A stretch of DNA of 64,000 nt from Exiguobacterium algae (GCF_018617875.1 NZ_JACSKZ010000001.1:434001-498000); one strand, 5' to 3'. Positions 26,212 through 37,190 are shown, counted from the first letter of the stretch. Program-made: numbers and translations. The notes: a model not told the origin generated them from the letters alone.

Positions 26212-26309
26212 GAGCCGGGCATTTCCCCTTCCCTTGCCCGAGTTCCAACAATCCCGTCCTTTATATAGTATAAACAATTTACTGCAAAAAAGAAATGTAA
26301 GCGGCTTCA
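26212..26309 (-). promoter_or_regulatory. citZ promoter region with cre-like site and leader hairpin
   Basis: On the minus strand TTGCAG (26287-26282) and TATAAA (26265-26260) are 16 bp apart. Just upstream, TGTAAGCGGCTTCA (26296-26309) matches the cre consensus at all but one fixed position. Downstream in the leader, CGGGCA/TGCCCG forms a hairpin near 26213-26240. Bacillus citZ is known to be controlled by CcpA, CcpC and aconitase; only the cre is visible here. Confidence 0.65.
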
Positions 26310-26323
26310 GTTGTCAGAAAATA

Positions 26324-26788
26324 TCAAATCCATTTTTCAATGAGGTGGTAACCGCTCAAAATAAGCGCTGCAATCCCCGCTCCGATGAGTGGTCCGACTG
26401 GTACACCTTTCATGAATCCGACCGCTAATATCGTCCCTGCAAGGAGCGCCGTCGTGACGACCGGGTCGACTCGCATGAGCTGAACGCCCTGCGCGGCAGC
26501 AAGTGCCACAAAAATACCCGAACCGAATGCCACGATCCCGACAGGCCCTTTAATACTATTCCACAATTCTTTAAATCCAATATCTCCTGTCGCAATCGGG
26601 ACTAATACCGCAATCGTAATAATCGTCACGCCCCAATTGATTCCTTTTGAGGCAAGCGTCGGAAACAACTGATCGCCGAAACCGAGCGCCTTAATGATGA
26701 GGAGGACACTGCTCGCAATGATAATCGATTGGTTTTGTGCGATGACACCGATCAAGACTAGCAAAATTAAAAATAAATAAGCTCCCAT
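26324..26788 (-). CDS. DUF441 membrane protein (YtwI-like)
   Basis: This 154-residue protein is almost entirely hydrophobic with four to five membrane helices and small Gly/Ala-rich loops, as in the UPF0756/DUF441 family (MGAYLFLILLVLIGVIAQNQ at the start). Its function is unknown. The start at 26788 is the first ATG after the pyk terminator; the upstream in-frame stretch overlaps that terminator and is rejected. It lies between pyk and citZ as in Bacillus. Confidence 0.85.
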   Translation of the reverse strand: MGAYLFLILLVLIGVIAQNQSIIIASSVLLIIKALGFGDQLFPTLASKGINWGVTIITIAVLVPIATGDIGFKELWNSIKGPVGIVAFGSGIFVALAAAQGVQLMRVDPVVTTALLAGTILAVGFMKGVPVGPLIGAGIAALILSGYHLIEKWI

Positions 26789-26818
26789 ACCCGTTCCGTT
26801 CCTTTCTCCGAATGGAAA

Positions 26819-26847
26819 AAGAACCGGCCTTAATAGAAGGCCGGTTC
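26819..26847 (-). terminator. Terminator of pfkA-pyk
   Basis: GAACCGGCCTTctattAAGGCCGGTTC followed by TTTTT on the minus strand, between pyk and the DUF441 gene. Confidence 0.9.
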
Positions 26848-26860
26848 GATTGTCATTCAA

Positions 26861-28603
26861 TTATGCGTTGTAAATTTTACCTGTGAGTGGGTCGATTGAA
26901 ATCATCTGACCGTCACGAAGTGAAGTTGTAGCTGTATCGACACCTACGATGACTGGTTTACGGAGTGATGGTCCAACGATACCAGCGTGGCTCGTCAATC
27001 CGCCGTCTTCCGTGATGATTCCAGCCGCTTTTTCGATGGCAGGCATCATTTCTTTATCTGTGAATGGTGCGACGAGAATCATGCCGTCTTTCGCTTTTGC
27101 GTTTGCTTCTTCCGCATTTTTTGCGACAACGACTTCTCCGACAACGCCGCGCTCACCGATTCCACGTCCGTCTGCGAGAGCGTGACCGACGATGTGGACT
27201 TTCATCATGTTCGTCGTACCAGCTGTCGCTGCAGGAATACCAGCAGAGATGACAACGAGGTCGCCGTCAGTGACGAATCCAGCGTGACGTGCTGCTTCTG
27301 ATGCTTGAACCAACATTTCATCCGTGTTGTTCGGCATCGTCTCTGCAACGATCGGGTATACGCCCCAAACGAGGTTCAATTGACGAGCAACGCGCTCTGA
27401 TTCAGTGACTGCGATAATGTTCGCTTCCGGACGGTATTTCGCCGTACGAGCAGCCGTGTAACCAGATTGAGTTGGTGTCAAGATCGCCTTCGCGTTCAAG
27501 TTGATTGCTGTGTGAGCAACCGCTTGTGAGATGGCATCCGTTACCGTATGCTCACTGCGCTTTTGACGGTCTTTCAACAAGTTTTTGTAGTCGAGCATGC
27601 GCTCAGTACGTTCTGCGATTGCAGCTTGCATTTGAACTGACTCGATTGGGTAGTCCCCAGCCGCTGTCTCACCAGAAAGCATGACTGCATCTGTTCCATC
27701 CAAGATGGCGTTCGCTACGTCAGATGCTTCCGCACGTGTTGGACGTGGGTTACGTTGCATCGAGTCGAGCATTTGCGTTGCCGTGATGACCGGCTTACCA
27801 AGGTCGTTACACTTCTTGATGAGTTCTTTTTGAACAGGTGTTACTTCTTCCGTCGGGATCTCGATACCGAGGTCACCACGGGCAACCATCAAGCCGTCAG
27901 AGATTGCCAAGATTTCTTCGATGTTATCCACACCTTCTTGGTTCTCGATTTTCGGGTAGATCTTAATGTGTGACGCGTTGTGTTTTTCAAGAAGTTGACG
28001 AATTTCTACCACGTCAGACGCACGACGTACGAACGATGCTGCGATGACGTCGATGTCTTGTGAGATTCCGAACTCGATGTCCGAGATATCTTTGTCTGTG
28101 AGGGCAGGAAGGTTTACCTTGACGTTTGGCAAGTTAACACCTTTCTTCGTCTTGATGACTCCTTCGTTTTCAATCACGCAACGGAGGTCGCGGTTCGGAA
28201 GTTTTTCAACGACACGGAGTCCGATGAGACCGTCGTCAAGCATGATGTGTGAACCGACTTCTACATCATCGTAAAGGCCTTCATACGTCACAGAGAAACG
28301 ATCTTTCGTTCCGACGATTTCTTCACTTGAAACGATTGTGACTTCTTTTCCTTTTTCAAGTAATGCTTTTCCATCTTCGAACGTATGTGTACGGATTTCA
28401 GGACCTTTCGTGTCAAGAAGTACCGTAACCACTTTTCCAGCTGCTTTCGCTGCTTCACGGATGTCACGGATACGTGCGCCATGCTCTTCGTAGTCACCGT
28501 GTGAGAAGTTGAGACGGGCAACGTTCATACCTGCTTCAATCAATTCTGGAAGACGCTTCTCTGAAGCGGGTCCAATCGTACATACAATTTTCGTTCTACG
28601 CAT
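26861..28603 (-). CDS. pyk: Pyruvate kinase with C-terminal PEP-utiliser-like domain
   Basis: This 580-residue glycolytic enzyme converts PEP and ADP to pyruvate and ATP. The barrel carries [34 protein letters not shown] and [12 protein letters not shown]. The allosteric C-domain is followed by the extra domain of about 110 residues found in Bacillales, with [21 protein letters not shown] like the phospho-His domain of PEP synthases. It lies 91 bases after pfkA, and a strong terminator follows. Confidence 0.97.
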   Translation of the reverse strand: MRRTKIVCTIGPASEKRLPELIEAGMNVARLNFSHGDYEEHGARIRDIREAAKAAGKVVTVLLDTKGPEIRTHTFEDGKALLEKGKEVTIVSSEEIVGTKDRFSVTYEGLYDDVEVGSHIMLDDGLIGLRVVEKLPNRDLRCVIENEGVIKTKKGVNLPNVKVNLPALTDKDISDIEFGISQDIDVIAASFVRRASDVVEIRQLLEKHNASHIKIYPKIENQEGVDNIEEILAISDGLMVARGDLGIEIPTEEVTPVQKELIKKCNDLGKPVITATQMLDSMQRNPRPTRAEASDVANAILDGTDAVMLSGETAAGDYPIESVQMQAAIAERTERMLDYKNLLKDRQKRSEHTVTDAISQAVAHTAINLNAKAILTPTQSGYTAARTAKYRPEANIIAVTESERVARQLNLVWGVYPIVAETMPNNTDEMLVQASEAARHAGFVTDGDLVVISAGIPAATAGTTNMMKVHIVGHALADGRGIGERGVVGEVVVAKNAEEANAKAKDGMILVAPFTDKEMMPAIEKAAGIITEDGGLTSHAGIVGPSLRKPVIVGVDTATTSLRDGQMISIDPLTGKIYNA

Positions 28604-28694
28604 AATATAAAAACCTCCTAGGGGATATAGTGCAACCTACACACAGAAAACGGGCGGTCTATGACCAAGTCCCGTTACTGTGACCTGTCAAAAC

Positions 28695-29675
<981 letters not shown>

Positions 29676-29812
29676 TTATGTGTTTTAACGAAATCTGAAA
29701 ATAAAATACCATGTCTGACCTTTGTTTTACAACACAAGTATGTGAAAAAAATGTATGGGGTATCCGGAAAAGCAGTCAATTGATGAACGTTTAAATGCTC
29801 GTTCTAAGCCAT

Positions 29813-29826
29813 TGTTAACGTTTTCA
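29813..29826. promoter_or_regulatory. Perfect cre site between accA and pfkA
   Basis: TGTTAACGTTTTCA (minus strand TGAAAACGTTAACA) matches TGWAANCGNTNWCA at all fixed positions. It overlaps the accA stop codon and lies about 150 bases upstream of the pfkA start. A pfkA promoter such as TTGTAA-18 bp-TATTTT would lie downstream of it, a position more typical of CcpA activation than of direct repression. Confidence 0.8.
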
Positions 29827-30759
29827 CGAGTCAATTGTGCCAATTTGATGATATTTGACCGCACGCCCTTGAATCATCTCCGGGACAGTTTGTCCCATCA
29901 ATTCACCCATATGCTGTGTTAATACAGGCTTTAAGAGAGATGACTGTAATGACACATCGACATGCGCGCCTCCATACACCTCTGTCACCACTTCATCCAC
30001 GATGCCAAGATGGTATAAATCTTGCGCTGTAATTTTCATCGTTTCTGCTGCGCGTTCGGCTTGCTTCGCATCTTTCCATAGCAATGCCGCGGCCCCTTCA
30101 GGCGAAATGACCGAATACGTGCTGTTCTCCAGCATCAACAAGCGGTCACATACACCAATCCCGAGCGCGCCGCCAGAACCACCTTCCCCGATCACAATCG
30201 AGATGATCGGTACTTTTAAAGTGGCCATTTCGAACAAGTTTCGCGCAATCGCTTCACTTTGCCCGCGTTCTTCTGCAGCTTTACCAGGATAAGCTCCTTT
30301 CGTATCGATAAACGTAATAATCGGACGTTTGAACTTCTCAGCCTGTTTCATAAAGCGTAATGCCTTCCGATACCCTTCCGGATGTGGCATGCCAAAGTTT
30401 CGTTTCATGTTTTCCTTCGTGTTTCGTCCCCGTTGATGTCCGATAATCGTGACCGGCACACCGTCAAGTGTCGCGAGACCAGACACGATGGCTGCATCAT
30501 CATATCCGTGTCGGTCACCGTGTAACTCCATAAAGTCAGGGAACAGGTGATGAATGTAATCAAGCGTCGTTGGACGCTTCGGATTGCGCGCCAGCTGCAC
30601 GCGATCCCACGGTTTCATATTCCCATAAATATCTCTTTCTAATCGGTCGAGCTTTAACTCCAGATGCCGGATCTCTCTTGATAGATTGATCCCTTTCGTT
30701 TCAGCTGTTTCCCGTAATTTACGCAGTTGTTCATTCACTTCTTTGATCGGATCAAACAT
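29824..30759 (-). CDS. accA: Acetyl-CoA carboxylase carboxyltransferase subunit alpha
   Basis: This 311-residue subunit, with AccD, transfers CO2 from carboxybiotin to acetyl-CoA, the first step of fatty acid synthesis. The N-terminal part has the paired helices seen in AccA. The crotonase-fold core shows [26 protein letters not shown] and [15 protein letters not shown]. The ATG at 30759 overlaps the end of accD by eight bases, so the two are translationally coupled. Confidence 0.96.
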   Translation of the reverse strand: MFDPIKEVNEQLRKLRETAETKGINLSREIRHLELKLDRLERDIYGNMKPWDRVQLARNPKRPTTLDYIHHLFPDFMELHGDRHGYDDAAIVSGLATLDGVPVTIIGHQRGRNTKENMKRNFGMPHPEGYRKALRFMKQAEKFKRPIITFIDTKGAYPGKAAEERGQSEAIARNLFEMATLKVPIISIVIGEGGSGGALGIGVCDRLLMLENSTYSVISPEGAAALLWKDAKQAERAAETMKITAQDLYHLGIVDEVVTEVYGGAHVDVSLQSSLLKPVLTQHMGELMGQTVPEMIQGRAVKYHQIGTIDS

Positions 30760-31606
30760 GCCGTACACCCCCGCCGTGCATTTCAATCATTTTGTTCAAG
30801 AATGAGCGCATCTCTTCACGATGCACGACCGCATCCAATTGCCCGGCCTCGAGTAAAAACTCAGCAGTTTGGAAGTTTTCCGGTAGCTTCTCTCGAATCG
30901 TCTGTTCGATAATGCGGCGCCCGGCAAATCCAATGAGTGCACCCGGTTCAGCGACATTCAAATCACCGAGCATCGCGAAACTTGCCGACACCCCACCCGT
31001 TGTCGGGTGCGTCAAGTATGCGATATAGAGTAACCCTGCCTCGTCGTGCTCTTTCAACGCAATCGACGTATTCGCCATTTGCATGAGACTTACCATACCT
31101 TCTTGCATCCGGGCTCCGCCTGAAGCAGTGAACAAGACGACCGGCAGACGCTCCGCTGTGGCCCGTCTCACTGCCGAAGCGATTGCTTCTCCGACATACG
31201 CCCCCATCGACCCCATACGGAATCGTGCATCCATGACGCAGACGACGAGCGGTTTGCCATCGATTTTCCCTTTCCCGCAGACGACCGCTTCTTCAATCCC
31301 GGTCCGTTCTTGATCTTTCGCCAGCTTTTCTTCGTAGTCCGGAAAATCAAGCGGATTCTTCTTCACGGTCGGCCCGGGAAACGCTTCAAACGAACCCTCG
31401 TCAACGAGCATCTCGATCCGTTCATTCGCGCTGAGCGGGAAATGGTACCCGCAATCGCATACTTTATGATTTTCGTTCAATTGTTTCGTGTAATGCATGT
31501 ATTTACAGGATGGACACTTCGTCATCAAGCCTTGCGGTGCATCAATTTTTGGTTCACGTTGCCGCAATGGCATATATCGTTTCGGTTTCTTGAAAAAAGC
31601 AGTCAT
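30752..31606 (-). CDS. accD: Acetyl-CoA carboxylase carboxyltransferase subunit beta
   Basis: This 284-residue subunit partners with AccA. The N-terminal zinc ribbon is seen as CPSCKYMH...CDCGYH (about residues 32-52). The crotonase core includes [19 protein letters not shown] and [16 protein letters not shown]. The start MTAFFKK has GGGGGAAGCG before it. It lies 14 bases after the GntR-type regulator gene on the same strand, so the regulator and accDA probably form one operon. Confidence 0.96.
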   Translation of the reverse strand: MTAFFKKPKRYMPLRQREPKIDAPQGLMTKCPSCKYMHYTKQLNENHKVCDCGYHFPLSANERIEMLVDEGSFEAFPGPTVKKNPLDFPDYEEKLAKDQERTGIEEAVVCGKGKIDGKPLVVCVMDARFRMGSMGAYVGEAIASAVRRATAERLPVVLFTASGGARMQEGMVSLMQMANTSIALKEHDEAGLLYIAYLTHPTTGGVSASFAMLGDLNVAEPGALIGFAGRRIIEQTIREKLPENFQTAEFLLEAGQLDAVVHREEMRSFLNKMIEMHGGGVRHV

Positions 31607-31620
31607 CGCTTCCCCCTCGT

Positions 31621-32175
31621 TCATTCCGGCATCCCCATTCCACGCCACGCCTCGATTAACCGTTTTCGTTCTTCGAGTGTATATAAATCGTCTGACTCAA
31701 GTCCGTCGAAAAATCGATTCACTTCGCTCCAAATGCGAACGAACAGTTCGTTCTTCAAGCCGAAGATCAATCGTTGACGAAACTGGCGATCGTCCTCCAC
31801 GACTGCTTCGAGTTCCATAACGCGCTGGAGCGTTGGTTCGACTTCCGAAAAAGCCATCCGCTCAAGCAAACGCAACATGTCGGTAATATCTGACGCTTTT
31901 GTCTGTTTCGTCACGATAAACTCTGACAAAATCTCGATATAGCGGTGACGGTCTTGCTCGCATAAAAATGTGCCGCCACCGTGTCGTGTCTCCACAATCC
32001 CTAAGAAACTGAGGGCACGCAGCGCCTCGCGAACAGAAGCACGGCTGATGGATAACGTTTCAGCGAGTTCCCGTTCGGAGGGCAGGCGGTCCCCAGGCAC
32101 TAGCGAGGAGTGGACAATCAATCTTCTAATTTTTGCAATGTTTTCGTGAAATGAGGATGCGTGTTTTTCATGCAT
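31621..32175 (-). CDS. GntR/FadR-subfamily transcriptional regulator
   Basis: This 184-residue regulator has an N-terminal winged helix with the GntR signature [43 protein letters not shown] (read in parts, about residues 26-68) and a short helical effector domain of about 110 residues. That is smaller than a full FCD domain. It is first in a cluster with accD-accA. A FadR-like operator lies between its promoter and its start, suggesting self-repression and control of acetyl-CoA carboxylase. The effector may be an acyl-CoA; that is inference. The start at 32175 has a rather distant GGGAG site. Confidence 0.8.
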   Translation of the reverse strand: MHEKHASSFHENIAKIRRLIVHSSLVPGDRLPSERELAETLSISRASVREALRALSFLGIVETRHGGGTFLCEQDRHRYIEILSEFIVTKQTKASDITDMLRLLERMAFSEVEPTLQRVMELEAVVEDDRQFRQRLIFGLKNELFVRIWSEVNRFFDGLESDDLYTLEERKRLIEAWRGMGMPE

Positions 32176-32217
32176 CTGACCGTTCAACTCCCTTTTTTGG
32201 ATCACCTAATCATTAAG

Positions 32218-32243
32218 TGGTCAGACCAATTAGTGAAATTATA
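32218..32243 (-). promoter_or_regulatory. Extended -10 promoter with FadR-like operator
   Basis: On the minus strand TGA-TATAAT (about 32246-32238) forms an extended -10 with no good -35. Ten bases further lies TGGTCTGACCA (32228-32218), a perfect palindrome of the FadR-type TGGTNNNACCA form inside a wider AxTTGGT...ACCAxTT symmetry. The position just downstream of the start point would block transcription of the regulator-accDA genes. Confidence 0.72.
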
Positions 32244-32250
32244 TCACTTT

Positions 32251-35200
32251 TTAGGACTTGGTACTAGTTTCTGGACCACCCAATTTTTGTTCAATTCGTT
32301 TCAAGATGACATTTCCTTCCCCAAACCGCTTGGCAATCGCTTGGATCAAGCGATCGTTTGGATTCACGGAGAATGTCGATGCCAACTGTTTTACTTCTTT
32401 CGTATCCGTGAAACGACAAATCACAGGAACGTCACCCGGTGTGGTTCGAATGACTTCTTCAAGGTCCGGGAACGACTCTAATGTGAGGCGGACGAACAAC
32501 GCCTGACCATGCATCGGGCGCACCCGTTCCACAATCAGCTGTTTTCTGCCATCCCGCTCGTTCGGGTGTACTTCCAACAACAAAATGTTTCCCGCGTAGA
32601 GGGAACGTTCGTGCGCGGCAAACGTGCGAGGGAATACGACCACTTCTTCCTGGGTCATACCATCATCGACCATCATGACGCCCATCTTTTCCTGCTTTTT
32701 CGTCATGAAAGTCCGAATCTCATCGACGTACACGATGATGAACCCTTTGTCTCCGTGGATGATTTCATCGATTGAAACCGTGTCGACACCGAGCGAAGGG
32801 ATTTCTGACAACGGGGAATGCACGACCCACGTGCCGAGCGCTTCCCGCTCTTCTTCCGACCAATTCGGCTCAATCGTCTGCTTTTTCTTTAACCCGAGCG
32901 TGGAGAGCTCATCCGGAAGGAAATGCGTCTCTGCTTCATCACGTAACCGCTCCACTTCTTCAAACGCACGGACTCGATTGCCATGATACATGCGGTCGAG
33001 CGCACCGGCACCGAGCAGCTTCCGAAGTTTCGGTAAATCCTTGTCTGTCCAGCCCATCACTGCTTTTAACGACCGTACGTCTTTCATTTGCTCATGGTGT
33101 TCGATCAACTGTTCAACATCCCGTTTCGTCAAACCGTGAATGGCTTTCAGACCGAGCCGGACACCCGGACCTTCTAATACCGCTTCCGCCTTCCCATTCA
33201 TCACGTCCGGCGGATAGACCGGTACTTTCGACTTTCGGAGTAAACGGACCAGTTGGCTCGTCTTCTCACTCGTCACCATATGGAAGATCCGACCGTAGTG
33301 AGCCTTCACATATGCCAAGCGGTAGCTGATTAAACTGTAGGCGACCGCATGTGACCGGTTAAATCCGTAGCCGGCAAATTTTTCAATCCACGAGAAGATC
33401 TGCAACATCGTATCCTGGTCAAGTCGACTCGTTTGATTTAAGAAGCGTACTTGTTCTTTTTCGATGGCCACGACATCTTTCTTGGCGATGGCCCTTCTGA
33501 CGAGATCGGCTTCCGCGTAAGAGTACCCCGCAAGTTCTCGGAGCAGTTGCATCACCTGTTCTTGGTAGACGAGCACTCCGTATGTCGGCTTCATGATGTC
33601 TTCCACCGCAGGATGAATCGATTGGTAAGGCATGCCATGCTTGCGCTTGGCGTAGGTTTCGATAAACTGCATCGGTCCCGGGCGATACAGGGACATTGTC
33701 ACGACGATATCCTCAAACTCTGTCGGTTTTACTTGCCGCAGTGCCTGTTTCATCCCTTCAGACTCAAATTGGAAAATCCCGTCGGTGTCTCCCCGCGCGA
33801 GCAGTCGTAACGTTCGGGCGTCATGCAGCGGTATGGTTTTCAAAGAGAACATCGATTCGCTTTCCCGAATCAGTTCTTCCATTTCCCTCAGACGTGTCAA
33901 ATTTCGAAGTCCCAATAAATCAATCTTTAACAGACCGAGTTCTTCCAAATCCTTCATATTATATTGGGTCACTTGCTCTTCGATTCCAGGTTGCAGAGGC
34001 GTGACCTCATCCAAGGCATCCCGACTCAACACGATTCCGGCGGCATGAACCGAAGACTGACGAGGGAGCCCTTCTAACTGCCTGGCGATGGTCAATAACT
34101 GATGGCGTTTTTGACTCCCCGAGAACCATTTCATCTGTTTTGGATTGGCGAGTAAATCATCCAAACTGCCGGACTTCACTTGTTTACTCGCAGCCATCCC
34201 TTCCTCAAGTGTCATACCAAGCGACCTTGCCACGTCCCGAATCGCCGCCTTGGCGCCGAATGTGGCGAGCGTCCCGATTTGCGCAGCGTGATTTTCTCCA
34301 TACTTCGTCAGGACATAAGACACCACTTCTTCACGGCGTTCATCTTCGAAGTCTAAATCGATATCCGGCATACTGACACGTTCAGGATTGAGGAAGCGTT
34401 CGAATAGGAGACCGAATTTGACCGGATCGACCTCCGTGATGTGTAAGGCGAAACTGACCAACGCCCCAGCTGCCGAACCACGCCCCGGTCCTACCTCAAT
34501 CCCTTGCTCCCGGGCAAACCGGACAATGTCCTCTACAATCAAAAAGTACGAGGCAAATCCGGTCTTCGCGATGACATCCAATTCATACTTCGCTCGTTCA
34601 ATATACGGTTCTTTCAACAAATCCGCCGCTTTCAGCCGCTCTGCGACGAGCCGTTTCAATCGGGCGTCTGCGTCCTCTAATTCCGGGATGGCGGCATGCG
34701 CTTTCGGCAACTCTTTCAGTTGAAAGTAGGATTCGAAGCGGTCGAGTTCCGCCATCTCCTCAGCACTGAACCAGTCGTTCATCTCACTCGGCAGTCGTAC
34801 GTGAAGTCCTTTTTGCCTGACGTCCTCTTCAGACAATAATTCACCTTCCCCGATGGCCGCAATCGCCCGAAATCCTTCAAGGTCTTCGGGTTTCATATAC
34901 CGTGTTTCCGGAGTAGGGATGAGGTTCACTCCCAATTCATCTCGCATCATTCTCAATTGATTCAATAATTGGGATTGCTCCGTCGTCTGCGGCGCTGGCA
35001 GGCCGAGCCACAATTTTTGTTCATCCACGTGATTTAGTAATTGATGATACATCCGGCGACGGTGAACCGGATCGTTCGCTTTCCAGGTCTCCGGGAGGAT
35101 GATCAATGGAAGTGACGTCTTGCCCGTGATTCCCCCTTCTCGGACGAGACGATATTGTTCTTTTATATCCTCCTTTGAAAAGGCATAGGCTAAAACGGAT

Positions 35201-35418
35201 ACGTCTATTCCATCCATATGAAGGACGGTACGAAGCCCAATCAAAGGCTTGACTTGATAGCGTTGACAAAGCTTCACAAAAGCAGGGACGCCATAAAACG
35301 CCTGGTCTGCTATGGCGACGGCTTTACTTCCGCGTTCGACCATCTCGGTGACATACTGCTCTAACCGGATCGTACTCTGCATCAAACTGTACGCCGAACG
35401 GACATTTAAGTGGATCAT
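32251..35418 (-). CDS. dnaE: DNA polymerase III alpha subunit DnaE
   Basis: This 1055-residue C-family polymerase works on the lagging strand together with PolC in Bacillota. The PHP domain (1-270) is degenerate: HLNVRSAYSLM and IADQAFYG have lost several metal ligands, so no PHP nuclease activity is expected. The palm has the catalytic Asp residues in MPDIDLDFEDERR and GRGSAAGALVS. An HhH region and a C-terminal OB fold (about 900-990) follow. The start has GAGGAGG six bases upstream. Its promoter region is separate from the regulator-acc operon. Confidence 0.95.
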   Translation of the reverse strand: MIHLNVRSAYSLMQSTIRLEQYVTEMVERGSKAVAIADQAFYGVPAFVKLCQRYQVKPLIGLRTVLHMDGIDVSVLAYAFSKEDIKEQYRLVREGGITGKTSLPLIILPETWKANDPVHRRRMYHQLLNHVDEQKLWLGLPAPQTTEQSQLLNQLRMMRDELGVNLIPTPETRYMKPEDLEGFRAIAAIGEGELLSEEDVRQKGLHVRLPSEMNDWFSAEEMAELDRFESYFQLKELPKAHAAIPELEDADARLKRLVAERLKAADLLKEPYIERAKYELDVIAKTGFASYFLIVEDIVRFAREQGIEVGPGRGSAAGALVSFALHITEVDPVKFGLLFERFLNPERVSMPDIDLDFEDERREEVVSYVLTKYGENHAAQIGTLATFGAKAAIRDVARSLGMTLEEGMAASKQVKSGSLDDLLANPKQMKWFSGSQKRHQLLTIARQLEGLPRQSSVHAAGIVLSRDALDEVTPLQPGIEEQVTQYNMKDLEELGLLKIDLLGLRNLTRLREMEELIRESESMFSLKTIPLHDARTLRLLARGDTDGIFQFESEGMKQALRQVKPTEFEDIVVTMSLYRPGPMQFIETYAKRKHGMPYQSIHPAVEDIMKPTYGVLVYQEQVMQLLRELAGYSYAEADLVRRAIAKKDVVAIEKEQVRFLNQTSRLDQDTMLQIFSWIEKFAGYGFNRSHAVAYSLISYRLAYVKAHYGRIFHMVTSEKTSQLVRLLRKSKVPVYPPDVMNGKAEAVLEGPGVRLGLKAIHGLTKRDVEQLIEHHEQMKDVRSLKAVMGWTDKDLPKLRKLLGAGALDRMYHGNRVRAFEEVERLRDEAETHFLPDELSTLGLKKKQTIEPNWSEEEREALGTWVVHSPLSEIPSLGVDTVSIDEIIHGDKGFIIVYVDEIRTFMTKKQEKMGVMMVDDGMTQEEVVVFPRTFAAHERSLYAGNILLLEVHPNERDGRKQLIVERVRPMHGQALFVRLTLESFPDLEEVIRTTPGDVPVICRFTDTKEVKQLASTFSVNPNDRLIQAIAKRFGEGNVILKRIEQKLGGPETSTKS

Positions 35419-35520
35419 CAACATCCTCCTCTCCATTTAATCGAATTGTCAAACTCAATCCGACACTTCTCTGATACAATAATTATAGACAAAACTTATG
35501 CTAAAAGGGGGTAAAAGCGT

Positions 35521-35712
35521 ATGATTATCAACCGGGGACAAATTGCACGCGACAAATTGGAAAATTTACAGAACGGTCAAACGGTATTCGCGGATAGTCC
35601 TGAGATTATCGAACGACTTCGTAAGTACATTACGGAGTACCAACTTGACGTCGTTGAGGACGTGACCGATCGCGGGACATGGTTCATTCCAAAAGAAGAA
35701 GATACGAAATGA
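35521..35712 (+). CDS. Small hypothetical protein
   Basis: This 63-residue soluble, charged protein begins MIINRGQIARDKLENLQ and has no membrane segment. A good AAAGGGGG site precedes the start and a strong hairpin terminator (35711-35740) follows, so it is an expressed small gene. It may correspond to a small conserved Bacillales protein near nrnA, but I cannot name a family with confidence. Confidence 0.7.
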   Translation: MIINRGQIARDKLENLQNGQTVFADSPEIIERLRKYITEYQLDVVEDVTDRGTWFIPKEEDTK

Positions 35713-35740
35713 AGAGAGCTGACGTTGGTCAGCTCTCTTC
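35711..35740. terminator. Bidirectional terminator
   Basis: GAAGAGAGCTGAC / GTCAGCTCTCTTC hairpin between the small plus-strand gene and the convergent nrnA gene. Confidence 0.82.
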
Positions 35741-36694
35741 ATTTTCAAACGTGAACGGTTTTGCCACTTCTTTCAATGCATGAATCACATCATCCATCTC
35801 ATCCCACGAATCAATCGTCGCACCGGCAGCCATCGGATGTCCGCCTCCACGATATCGCTTCGCCACCTCATTGATGACCGGTCCTTTCGAACGGATACGG
35901 ACACGAATCTCTTCTTTGTTCTCCACGAACATGACCCAACACTTCAATCCCTCCAGCCCCGAGAAGCTGTTCACGAGCTGAGAGGCGGTTTCCGGTGACG
36001 CATGGAATTGCCGGAGTACATCGACATCAATTTTGACATACCCTACACCTTCCTCTGTCACCACGACATTTTGTAGCACATACCCTTGCAGTTGCAACGT
36101 CGCCAAGTCGGTTTTATACATTTGACGGTATAAGTAGTTCGTATCGATGTCCTTGGCAATCAGTTTGGACGCAATCTCAAACGTACGGGCTGTCGCATTC
36201 CGGAATTGGAAACGCCCTGTATCCCCGACAATCCCTGCATAGAGTAAAAATGCCGCTTCTTTGTCAATCGGATAGTTCCACTGCTCTGCCAATTCGACAA
36301 TCATTTCAGAAGTCGAGCTGACGGTAGTATCTACGATTTGTCGTGACGCATAGGCGTCCTCATCCGGATGATGGTCAATCTTCACGATCGTCTTCCCTTT
36401 TAACGCGAACTGTCCATCGATTCGAGCCTGATTGGCAGTATCTAAAATCATCACCAAGGCGTCTTGATACATGTCTTCTTCCACATGCTCCATTTTGCCT
36501 AAAAACTCTAAGTCCCGAACAATCCCCCCGACGACATATATGTTTTTTTCCGGATAAACGTTTCGTAAAATCCGCTGCAATCCTAACTGACTCCCGAGTG
36601 CGTCAGGGTCCGGACGGACATGACGATGAATCAAAATCGTATCCGCTACTTCGATATCAGACTTGATTGCTGCAGCTTCCTGCCATTGCGCCAT
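35729..36694 (-). CDS. nrnA: Bifunctional oligoribonuclease/pAp phosphatase NrnA
   Basis: This 321-residue DHH-DHHA1 phosphoesterase degrades nanoRNAs and dephosphorylates 3',5'-pAp. The metal motifs RPDPDALGSQ, MILDTANQAR and KIDHHPDEDA (DHH) lie in the N-terminal domain. The DHHA1 domain has RYRGGGHPMAAGA. It starts opposite the YtpI-like gene with a divergent promoter region. It corresponds to ytqI in Bacillus, which also sits near dnaE. Confidence 0.94.
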   Translation of the reverse strand: MAQWQEAAAIKSDIEVADTILIHRHVRPDPDALGSQLGLQRILRNVYPEKNIYVVGGIVRDLEFLGKMEHVEEDMYQDALVMILDTANQARIDGQFALKGKTIVKIDHHPDEDAYASRQIVDTTVSSTSEMIVELAEQWNYPIDKEAAFLLYAGIVGDTGRFQFRNATARTFEIASKLIAKDIDTNYLYRQMYKTDLATLQLQGYVLQNVVVTEEGVGYVKIDVDVLRQFHASPETASQLVNSFSGLEGLKCWVMFVENKEEIRVRIRSKGPVINEVAKRYRGGGHPMAAGATIDSWDEMDDVIHALKEVAKPFTFENEES

Positions 36695-36771
36695 AACGAT
36701 TCCTCACTTTCCTCTTCACTATTCTATGGTATGATGATAACAGATTATTAGATGGAAAGGGGTTCCTTCAC

Positions 36772-37086
36772 TTGCAACTTGTCATGATCGGACTCATTTT
36801 GTTCGCACTCGGTGCTTATTTCGTGTTCAAGCGCCGCGCCTTTTTGACGAAGACACCATATCGCAAGGCTTTATTCAATACACAGGCGTTGATTTGGTTA
36901 AGTCTGTTTCTCGCGCTCTTCGCCGTGAACCAGATGGTTGGCGGGCTCGGGCTCGGCTCAACGATCGGTTGGATCGTCAGCATCGTCATGTTGGTCGTCG
37001 GGATCGGAAATGCCGTAGTCGGTGTCATCCGCTACCGTAAAATCTATCCAAAAGCCGCCGAAGAACCGATTAACCAATCTTCTTGA
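36772..37086 (+). CDS. YtpI-like membrane protein
   Basis: This 104-residue protein has three membrane helices at about 3-18, 39-56 and 64-85, with a basic loop between the first two and a hydrophilic tail. The start is probably TTG at 36772, nine bases after AAAGGGG; the next ATG is 12 bases further and too far away. YtpI-type proteins have no known function. It is divergent from nrnA and is followed by a hairpin with a T run near 37154-37190. Confidence 0.72.
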   Translation: MQLVMIGLILFALGAYFVFKRRAFLTKTPYRKALFNTQALIWLSLFLALFAVNQMVGGLGLGSTIGWIVSIVMLVVGIGNAVVGVIRYRKIYPKAAEEPINQSS

Positions 37087-37153
37087 TCCCGATACTGAAT
37101 TGCGTTCATTTGCGATTCGTATATCGAACACACATGTAAGATAATCTTTTGAA

Positions 37154-37190
37154 GCGATCTTGTCCTTATCGACTGGGTCGCTTTTTTTGT
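37154..37190 (+). terminator. Likely terminator of the YtpI-like gene
   Basis: AAGCGATC...GGTCGCTTTTTTT forms a short imperfect stem with a T run. The rest of the 280-base gap to the YtoI-like gene shows no gene; a second strong terminator for the opposite gene is at 37326-37358. Confidence 0.6.

Noticed and set aside
26788-26860. Longer N-terminus of the DUF441 protein
   Set aside because: It would translate through the pyk terminator hairpin.
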